DNA of 11,341 nt, taken from an uncultured Bacteroidales bacterium. GTDB taxonomy: Bacteria > Bacteroidota > Bacteroidia > Bacteroidales > FEN-979. The stretch is from assembly GCA_903928285.1 (NCBI GenBank), contig CAIYQH010000126.1:1-11341 (forward strand). Reading direction: 5' to 3'. Made by a program: the position numbers and the translations under genes. Below, piece after piece: positions 6,025 through 11,341 of the stretch (the stretch's first letter is position 1; each line of letters starts with the position of its first letter). The notes beneath the pieces were generated by a model. The model was not told the DNA's origin and ran no database searches. It worked only from the letters and a program-made list of their open reading frames with translations.

Positions 6025-8500
6025 GCACCCTGACCTGGCTGAACCCGGGCACCTTCCTGAAGGCATCCACCTCATCGGATAACCTTTTCTTCATGGCCAC
6101 TGTAGAGGCCTCCCTCTCTATTTTAACCATGATATGCTTGATGTAATAATTCATGATCCTGGATACCATCGGGAATTCGGGTCCCAGGATCCTCTTTCCA
6201 AAGGTCTTCCGCAGCGATTTTGCAAGCATGTCGGCAGCCTTGTTGAGCAAATCGGCATCCTTGTGCTTTAACCTTACCAAAACCAACCTGACGTAGGGCG
6301 GATATTTGAACTTCTGCCGCTCCGCCATCTGCCGCCGGAACATGGCGTGGTAATCATTGTTTACTACATCGCGGATCACCGCATGTTCGGGATTATAGGT
6401 CTGGATGATCACCCTGCCCTGGTTGTTCTTCCGGCCCGACCTTCCGCTTACCTGCGCCATAAGCTGGTAACTCCGCTCGGCGGCCCTGAAATCGGGGTAA
6501 CTCAGCATATTGTCGGCATTGAGGATACATACCAGGCTGACATTGTCAAAATCAAGCCCCTTGGTTACCATCTGGGTCCCGACGAGGATGTCGATCTTGC
6601 GGGCTTCAAAATCCCCGATGATCTGCTGGAGCGAATGCTTGCTGCGGGTGGTGTCGAGATCCATCCGGGATATCCGGGCTTTGGGGAACATCATGGCAAG
6701 CTCCTCCTCCACCTTTTCGGTTCCAAAACCTTTCATCCTGATACTGACGCCATTGCATTCAGGACACTTGTCGGGGATACGGGTTACAAACCCGCAGTAA
6801 TGACAACGCAGCTGGTTGCTCTTCTTATGATAAACCAGGGTCACATCGCAGTTTTTGCAATTGGGCATCCAGTGGCAGAGGTCGCATTCAAGCCTGAGTG
6901 AAAATCCCCGCCGGTTCTGGAAAAGAATGGCCTGCTGGCCCGATGCGAGCGCCGATTCCAGCTGTCCGAGCAATACCGACGAAAAATGGCTCTTCATCCT
7001 GCCCTGGCGCAACGCCTCCTTGACATTGACAACCTGGATCACAGGCATCTCCATATTGGCATACCGTTCAAACAACTCCACCAGTCCGTATTTACCCTGG
7101 ATGGCATTGAAATAGGTTTCAACGGCGGGGGTAGCCGACCCGAGCAGGGTTTTTGCACCGTGAAGCTGGGCCAGGTAAATGGCGGCATCGCGGCCATTGT
7201 AGCGCGGGGCAGGATCCATCTGCTTAAAGGAGGAGTCATGCTCCTCATCCACCACGACCAGTCCGAGATTGGAAAAGGGCAGTAACACGGCCGATCGGGC
7301 GCCCAGGATGATATCATACTGCCGGGACAGCCCGGCGCCGGTAGTATTATTTTCAAGAACCGCATTCCAGATATCCACCCGTTCATGCACGTTGAAACGC
7401 GAATGATAGACCCCAACCCTGTCGCCGAAATATTTCCTGAGCCGGGTGATGATCTGCGTGGTCAGCGCGATTTCGGGCAACAGGAACAATACCTGTTTTC
7501 CCTGGTCAACCACCTCCCTGATCAGTTTGATATAAAGCTCTGTCTTTCCGCTCGAGGTCACCCCGTGCAGCAGCACCACCTCTTTCGCCACAAACTGTTC
7601 ATGGATCTGGTCCAGCGCCTGCTGCTGACCCCCGGTGAGTTCGATGGTGTCGGTTGAGACACCGGCACCGGCGCTATCAAACCGGCTTACCAGTTTTTCA
7701 TAGGTTTCAAATACCCCTTTCCCGACGAGATTGTCAAGCTGGGTTGACGTTCCCTTTGACTGTTTCAGCAAATCCTGGCGTTTTACCTCCACCGGTTCCC
7801 CGAAGCCGAAGTGCGACAGGCTGACAAAGGTCATGATCACCTCAAGCTGCTTCCGGGCACGTTTTTCAAGCTGGTCGAACAGCTCCTTCATGGCATCATC
7901 CGAGGCAAAGTCGTCGGAGAGCCTCACGAAAGTTTCACGTTTGGGCTTGTAGGGATCATTCAGCTCCTCTTCCGGGAGGATGATCCCTTTTTCAATCATT
8001 CCTTTGATGACCGGGATGGTTTTCTGCAGGTCTATGATCTTCGAAACCTCTGAAATGGCAATGGTTTTACGGTTATACAGCGCCTCCAGCAACAACAGCT
8101 CTTTCTCGTTCAGCCCCGGCAGGTCATCAGGCAACACAGGGTTCAGGGCTATCTTCGATTCACTGGCCAGCTTGAAGGCCGACGGCAGCGCAGCATTCAT
8201 GACCTCTCCCGGGTGACAGAGGTAATATCCTGCAATCCACTCCCAGAATTCATGCTGAACCGGTGTGACAATCGGATTTTCATCCAGTACCGAAAACAGG
8301 TATTTGGGACTATGGTCAGGGGGTTGAATCTCATGAACCCTGTTTACCAGCGCGGTATAGATCTTCCTCGCCCCGAACTGGACTACCACCCTTACGCCGG
8401 GTTTCACCAAATCGTTCAACTCAAAGGGTACCCTGTAGGTAAAGGTACCACCCACGGGCAAAGGCAACAGGACGTCGGCAAAGAGGGTGATCTGTTCCAA
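6002..8500 (-). CDS. priA: Primosomal replication restart helicase PriA
   Basis: PriA is a 3'-5' superfamily 2 DNA helicase that recognises stalled forks and D-loops and reloads the replicative helicase. Numbering from TTG 8500 gives 832 residues. The N-terminal 3'-DNA-binding domain begins EQITLFADVLLPLPV. Walker A is GVTSSGKTE (313-321), the DEEH box is at 418-421, and eight cysteines at 539, 542, 548, 551, 566, 569, 579 and 582 make the two zinc sites inserted in the second helicase lobe. GTQMVTKGLDF and QVSGRSGR (683-690) are helicase motifs V and VI. The open frame extends 31 codons further to an ATG at 8593 inside pfkA, but that extension does not resemble PriA, and homologues normally begin at this strand. 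The TTG lies 19 bp after the pfkA stop, so the two genes are probably cotranscribed. Confidence 0.97.
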   Translation of the reverse strand: MEQITLFADVLLPLPVGGTFTYRVPFELNDLVKPGVRVVVQFGARKIYTALVNRVHEIQPPDHSPKYLFSVLDENPIVTPVQHEFWEWIAGYYLCHPGEVMNAALPSAFKLASESKIALNPVLPDDLPGLNEKELLLLEALYNRKTIAISEVSKIIDLQKTIPVIKGMIEKGIILPEEELNDPYKPKRETFVRLSDDFASDDAMKELFDQLEKRARKQLEVIMTFVSLSHFGFGEPVEVKRQDLLKQSKGTSTQLDNLVGKGVFETYEKLVSRFDSAGAGVSTDTIELTGGQQQALDQIHEQFVAKEVVLLHGVTSSGKTELYIKLIREVVDQGKQVLFLLPEIALTTQIITRLRKYFGDRVGVYHSRFNVHERVDIWNAVLENNTTGAGLSRQYDIILGARSAVLLPFSNLGLVVVDEEHDSSFKQMDPAPRYNGRDAAIYLAQLHGAKTLLGSATPAVETYFNAIQGKYGLVELFERYANMEMPVIQVVNVKEALRQGRMKSHFSSVLLGQLESALASGQQAILFQNRRGFSLRLECDLCHWMPNCKNCDVTLVYHKKSNQLRCHYCGFVTRIPDKCPECNGVSIRMKGFGTEKVEEELAMMFPKARISRMDLDTTRSKHSLQQIIGDFEARKIDILVGTQMVTKGLDFDNVSLVCILNADNMLSYPDFRAAERSYQLMAQVSGRSGRKNNQGRVIIQTYNPEHAVIRDVVNNDYHAMFRRQMAERQKFKYPPYVRLVLVRLKHKDADLLNKAADMLAKSLRKTFGKRILGPEFPMVSRIMNYYIKHIMVKIEREASTVAMKKRLSDEVDAFRKVPGFSQVRVLMDVDPQ

Positions 8501-8519
8501 AAAAGATAGCTTTGCTAAA

Positions 8520-9500
8520 TTAAAGGGCAAGGATCCGCGACATCTCCAGCATGTCCTTGTTGATGTCTTTATGAAACTTGATTGCTTTTTCAAAGGGGGT
8601 GAATACCACCTCGTTTTTCACGATGCCGGCCATCTCGCCCCGGTGGCCCTCCAGCAGGCCTTTAATGGCCCAGAATCCAAGTGAACTGGCCAGTACCCTG
8701 TCAAAGGCGCTGGGGGAACCCCCGCGCTGGATATGCCCCAGGATCGTTACGCGTGCATCCATCTCGGGCAGCTTCTCCTTGACTTTTGCCGCCACCTCAT
8801 AGGCGCCGCCCATATCGTCGCCTTCGGCCACGATCACGATTCCCGAGGTTTTGCTCTTGCGCCAGTCGTGCTTGAGCAAACGGGCAATGTTGTCGATATA
8901 GGTTGTGGTTTCAGGAACGAGGATAAACTCCGCCCCGCAGGCAATCCCGCTTCGCAGGGCGATAAACCCGGCATCCCGTCCCATCACCTCGATAAAGAAG
9001 AGCCGCTCATGGGAGTTGGCTGTGTCGCGGATCTTGTCAGCCGCTTCCACCACGGTATTGACTGCAGTATCATACCCGATAGTGGCATCGGTGCCGTAGA
9101 GATCATTATCGATGGTTCCGGGCAATCCGATAATCGGGAAGTTGAACTCCTTATCGAAAATGGAGGCGCCTGTAAAGGTCCCGTTGCCGCCAATAGCGAC
9201 CAGGGCGTCGATCTTCTGCGCCCGGAGGTTGTTATAGGCCTGTAACCGCCCTGTATATTCCATGAAACGCGCGCTCCTGGCGGTTTTCAGGATCGTCCCA
9301 CCGCGCTGGATGATATTGGAGACCGAACTGCTGTTCATCTGCTCGATCTGGTTATCAATCAGCCCGTCATAGCCGCGACAGATCCCATAAACATCAAGTC
9401 CGCAGAAAATTGCCGTACGTACCACCGCCCTGATGGCGGCATTCATCCCGGGAGAGTCGCCTCCCGAGGTCATCACACCAATACTCGTTATATGAGCCAT
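8520..9500 (-). CDS. pfkA: ATP-dependent 6-phosphofructokinase
   Basis: This enzyme phosphorylates fructose 6-phosphate to fructose 1,6-bisphosphate, the committed step of glycolysis. The 326 residues fit the short bacterial PFK-A type (E. coli 320). Motifs are TSGGDSPGMNAAIR (11-24), the catalytic loop PGTIDND (127-133, with the base Asp131), EVMGRDAGFIAL (171-182) and GHIQRGGSPSAFDR (255-268), which binds sugar phosphate. Gly107 corresponds to E. coli Gly104, the residue that marks ATP rather than pyrophosphate use. Asn106 stands where E. coli has the Mg-ATP contact Asp103. It is preceded by its own promoter element at 9579-9586 and followed closely by priA. Confidence 0.97.
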   Translation of the reverse strand: MAHITSIGVMTSGGDSPGMNAAIRAVVRTAIFCGLDVYGICRGYDGLIDNQIEQMNSSSVSNIIQRGGTILKTARSARFMEYTGRLQAYNNLRAQKIDALVAIGGNGTFTGASIFDKEFNFPIIGLPGTIDNDLYGTDATIGYDTAVNTVVEAADKIRDTANSHERLFFIEVMGRDAGFIALRSGIACGAEFILVPETTTYIDNIARLLKHDWRKSKTSGIVIVAEGDDMGGAYEVAAKVKEKLPEMDARVTILGHIQRGGSPSAFDRVLASSLGFWAIKGLLEGHRGEMAGIVKNEVVFTPFEKAIKFHKDINKDMLEMSRILAL

Positions 9501-9578
9501 TTCTGATTCTTTTTTGTAGGTTAACAGACCCTTTCATCATTCATCCGATTGAATCAGGACAGAATCTGGATTATTTTG

Positions 9579-9586
9579 CAAAGTTA
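9579..9586 (-). promoter_or_regulatory. Putative pfkA promoter, Bacteroidota -7 element
   Basis: Read on the minus strand, TAACTTTG matches TAnnTTTG exactly. It lies in the 93-bp gap between rlmL and pfkA and would give a leader of about 70 nt. No clear -33 element is seen; that position falls within the last codons of rlmL. Confidence 0.55.
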
Positions 9587-9593
9587 CAAAAGC

Positions 9594-10757
9594 TTACGAA
9601 AACCCCTTTTTCCCCGAAAACATTTCGAATTTTATGAACCTGCACTCCAACGGGCCGTTGAAGACCGGGATCCGGCGCGAGGGTCGCAGCCCTATGAATT
9701 TGATCGATTCCAGGTCGGAGGAGATAAACCAGGCGGTATATCCGGCATATTTCCGCTTGAGCGTATCCCCGATCATCTTGTAAAACACCAGCGAATCCTC
9801 TATTTTCAGCCGTTCATCATAGGGCGGGTTGGAGATGATAAAACCCTTTTCAAAGGGAGGCAGAGAATCTTCAAAAGAGCAGGTTTGCAGGGTTATATCA
9901 TCACAAAGTCCCGTAAACTGCAGGTTTTCGCGCGCCGATTCAATGGCGCGCTCCGCCCTGTCGGAACCGTGGAGATTCAGTTTCACCCCGGAGATCAGCG
10001 CTTTGCACTCCTCCTTCACAGCTTCCCACAATGCAGCATCAAAATCACGCCATTTCATAAATCCCCACTCTTCGCGGAAGAGGCCGGCTGGCATGTTCTT
10101 GGCCAGCATGGCGGCTTCGATCAGCAGGGTTCCCGAGCCACACATCGGGTCGAACAGGGGTGTGGCAGGGTCCCATTCCGAAAGCTGCACCAGTCCGGCC
10201 GCCAGCACTTCGTTGATCGGGGCCGGGCCCGTGCTTTTCCGGTAGCCACGGCGATGCAGCGACTGTCCGGAGGAATCGAGCGCAATGGTGCATGAATCCT
10301 TGAAAAGATGAACATTGACCTTCAGATCGGGGTTTTCAAGGTCAACCGAAGGACGGGTGCCCAGCTTATCCCTTAGCCTGTCGACAATGGCATCTTTCGA
10401 ACGCTGTGCCACAAACTGCGAATTGGTGAAAACGGTATAAGAGATCACCGCATCGATCGATATCGAGTTTTCAGGACCTATGTAGTCCTCCCAGGCAAAG
10501 GCGTAGATCTGTTCGTAAAGATCCTTTTGTTCCAGGATCTCAAAATGGAACAGGGGCTTGAGGATCCGCAGGGCGGTGCGGCAGGCATAATTCACCCTGT
10601 ACATCAGTTCGGTGCCGGCGCTGAAGGAGACGGCGCGGTTCAGCTTCATGATATCCTGCGCCCCCAGGGTTTCAAGTTCGGCGGCCAGCACATCCTCCAG
10701 GCCTGATACGGTTTTGGCAATTAATGGGAACGTCTTTTGTATTTCCAATTGATTCAA
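9594..10757 (-). CDS. rlmL: THUMP-domain class I RNA methyltransferase, RlmL N-terminal (YcbY-N/YpsC) type
   Basis: The 387-residue protein resembles the N-terminal half of E. coli RlmKL and stand-alone RlmL/YpsC proteins, which methylate N2 of a guanine in 23S rRNA (G2445 in E. coli) using S-adenosylmethionine. Residues about 50-155 are a ferredoxin-like/THUMP RNA-binding region. LHRRGYR (167-173) is the family signature linker. The methyltransferase fold carries the SAM loop DPMCGSGTLLIEA (203-215), an acidic strand end at GSD (264-266) and the catalytic NPPY (310-313). The second methyltransferase module of RlmKL (RlmK) is absent. The start is not ATG: TTG 10757, or TTG 10748 three codons later, are the only plausible choices. 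Substrate by homology only. It is the first gene of a minus-strand run with pfkA and priA. Confidence 0.88.
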   Translation of the reverse strand: MNQLEIQKTFPLIAKTVSGLEDVLAAELETLGAQDIMKLNRAVSFSAGTELMYRVNYACRTALRILKPLFHFEILEQKDLYEQIYAFAWEDYIGPENSISIDAVISYTVFTNSQFVAQRSKDAIVDRLRDKLGTRPSVDLENPDLKVNVHLFKDSCTIALDSSGQSLHRRGYRKSTGPAPINEVLAAGLVQLSEWDPATPLFDPMCGSGTLLIEAAMLAKNMPAGLFREEWGFMKWRDFDAALWEAVKEECKALISGVKLNLHGSDRAERAIESARENLQFTGLCDDITLQTCSFEDSLPPFEKGFIISNPPYDERLKIEDSLVFYKMIGDTLKRKYAGYTAWFISSDLESIKFIGLRPSRRIPVFNGPLECRFIKFEMFSGKKGFS

Positions 10758-10776
10758 TTTAAGATTTATTTTTCTT

Positions 10777-10855
10777 TTGGTTTGAAAACCAATTTTGGGA
10801 CTAAAGTCCCATGTGTGTCATTCCATGCTCCCATCCACGGCGTGAAGGCCGTGGC
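10777..10855. repeat. Cluster of three perfect hairpins upstream of rlmL
   Basis: Three separate perfect inverted repeats follow one another: TTGGTTT-GA-AAACCAA (10777-10792), TGGGAC-TAAA-GTCCCA (10796-10811) and CCACGGC-GTGAAG-GCCGTGG (10836-10855). The first two are only three bases apart. All lie in the 5' flank of rlmL, the nearest 20 bp from its TTG start, so if transcribed they would structure its leader. Because they are palindromic they would also fold in a plus-strand transcript. Confidence 0.85.
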
Positions 10856-10901
10856 AATTCATAGAGAGCCGGTCATCTGTTCCCATGATCATAATCTTAA
10901 A

Positions 10902-10988
10902 TTAACCACAATGTACACAATGTTTTACACAATGGACACAAAGAATTCATGGTGTGCATCGTGCCTTCTTTGTGTTATGGTGCTTAAC
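10902..10988. repeat. CTTTGTG-type intergenic repeat, copy 2, inverted arrangement
   Basis: The left part, from TTAACCACAA (10902-10911) through CACAATG-like units to GACACAAAG (10934-10942), is the reverse-complement orientation of the element at 2935-2974, with CTTTGTG mostly changed to CATTGTG. The right part begins with GTGCCTTCTTTGTGT (10961-10975), identical to 2948-2962, and ends GGTGCTTAA. The two parts face each other and form an imperfect inverted repeat of roughly 85 bp. Confidence 0.65.
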
Positions 10989-11227
10989 ATTTACTTCGTT
11001 TTTTGATCAATCACTCCCGTGATAATCCATACCCTGTTCTGCCTTAAAAGGACCCCACCCGTGACCATCCCTTGAGTGGAGGAAGAATCCTCACACCCGA
11101 TTGAGGCAGGAATAACTCTGTCTTTTAAATATGGTTTCAACTTGATCTTCTGACCTTAAACCTTTTTAAATTGGTTACCCGGTTCCTTATCGAATTTTGT
11201 CAGGAAATACCGATAACCTTGCTCCCT

Positions 11228-11240
11228 CCCCTTGAAGGGG
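11228..11240. repeat. Short GC-rich hairpin CCCCTT-G-AAGGGG
   Basis: There are six-base perfect arms around a single G. No U-tract follows on either strand, so terminator function is not supported. A related but decayed sequence, with CCCTTGAG and a GAGGA/TCCTC hairpin, lies at 11069-11092, which suggests a second type of interspersed palindrome in this region. Confidence 0.55.
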
Positions 11241-11341
11241 CTAACATGGCTTCTGGACAGTCAGTGTTTACTAATGTTTTAGAAGGTAGTGCCTGAAAAC
11301 TGTCAACTTTACTGACATGTGTTAAAATCGTGCACGCCTAA

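Larger units (their letters stand above)
10758..11341. other. 584-bp region without a credible gene, holding several structured repeats
   Basis: The region holds a three-hairpin cluster (10777-10855), a CTTTGTG-type repeat in inverted arrangement (10902-10988), a small hairpin GAGGA/TCCTC (11079-11092) and a CCCCTT/AAGGGG hairpin (11228-11240). No exact TAnnTTTG motif was seen on either strand near rlmL. No gene is recognised in 11093-11227 or 11241-11341. The only open frame of note, 10737-11006 on the plus strand, is made of repeat sequence and does not look like a protein. Confidence 0.75.

Noticed and set aside
8501..8593. N-terminal extension of PriA inside pfkA
   Set aside because: The 31 residues are unlike PriA, are out of frame with pfkA, and the family-like N-terminus begins at TTG 8500.
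10737..11006. 89-codon plus-strand open frame (GLKTNFGTKVP, HGVKAVAIH)
   Set aside because: The frame is composed of the three-hairpin cluster and the CTTTGTG-type repeat and overlaps the start of rlmL. It is repeat sequence that happens to be open.
10758..11341. Insertion sequence or transposon remnant
   Set aside because: No transposase-like frame and no flanking target duplication was found; only short palindromic repeats are present.

Overview
This window looks like a housekeeping segment of a Bacteroidota chromosome, most likely from the Bacteroidales/Marinilabiliales side, though that finer placement is only an inference. The evidence is: (i) a secreted protein ending in a gliding-motility-type C-terminal sorting domain, found only in Bacteroidota with a type IX secretion system; (ii) two upstream regions carrying the Bacteroidota -7 promoter element TAnnTTTG; (iii) a DivIC/FtsB protein and a THUMP methyltransferase of the kinds usual in that phylum; (iv) weak Shine-Dalgarno signals and frequent TTG/GTG starts. 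No rRNA, tRNA, CRISPR array, transposase or phage gene was recognised.

Layout. 17-1222 (-): T9SS-secreted surface protein. 1223-1504: intergenic, with a 7-bp tandem array touching the start of the first gene, an 18-bp-arm inverted repeat, and a promoter for glyA. 1505-2785 (+): glyA, serine hydroxymethyltransferase. 2786-3086: 301 bp without a gene, almost filled by three different short repeats. 3087-6024 (+): sixA, ppk1 and divIC; sixA and ppk1 abut with zero spacing. 6002-8500 (-): priA, converging on divIC with a 23-bp tail-to-tail overlap. 8520-9500 (-): pfkA. 9594-10757 (-): rlmL-like 23S rRNA methyltransferase. 10758-11341: 584 bp without a credible gene, holding a cluster of three perfect hairpins, a second copy of the CTTTGTG-type repeat and smaller hairpins.

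How the genes fit. sixA-ppk1 pairs a phosphohistidine phosphatase with a kinase that works through a phosphohistidine intermediate. divIC adds a division function to the same transcript. The minus-strand block rlmL-pfkA-priA joins ribosome modification, glycolysis and replication restart; pfkA has its own predicted promoter, and priA probably starts at a TTG 19 bp after the pfkA stop. 

I found no multi-gene accessory system. The unusual material is the density and variety of short structured repeats in every larger intergenic region, a heptamer array that contains a start codon, and two substitutions at catalytic positions in otherwise well conserved enzymes (Phe at the PPK1 His454 position, Asn at the PfkA Asp103 position).
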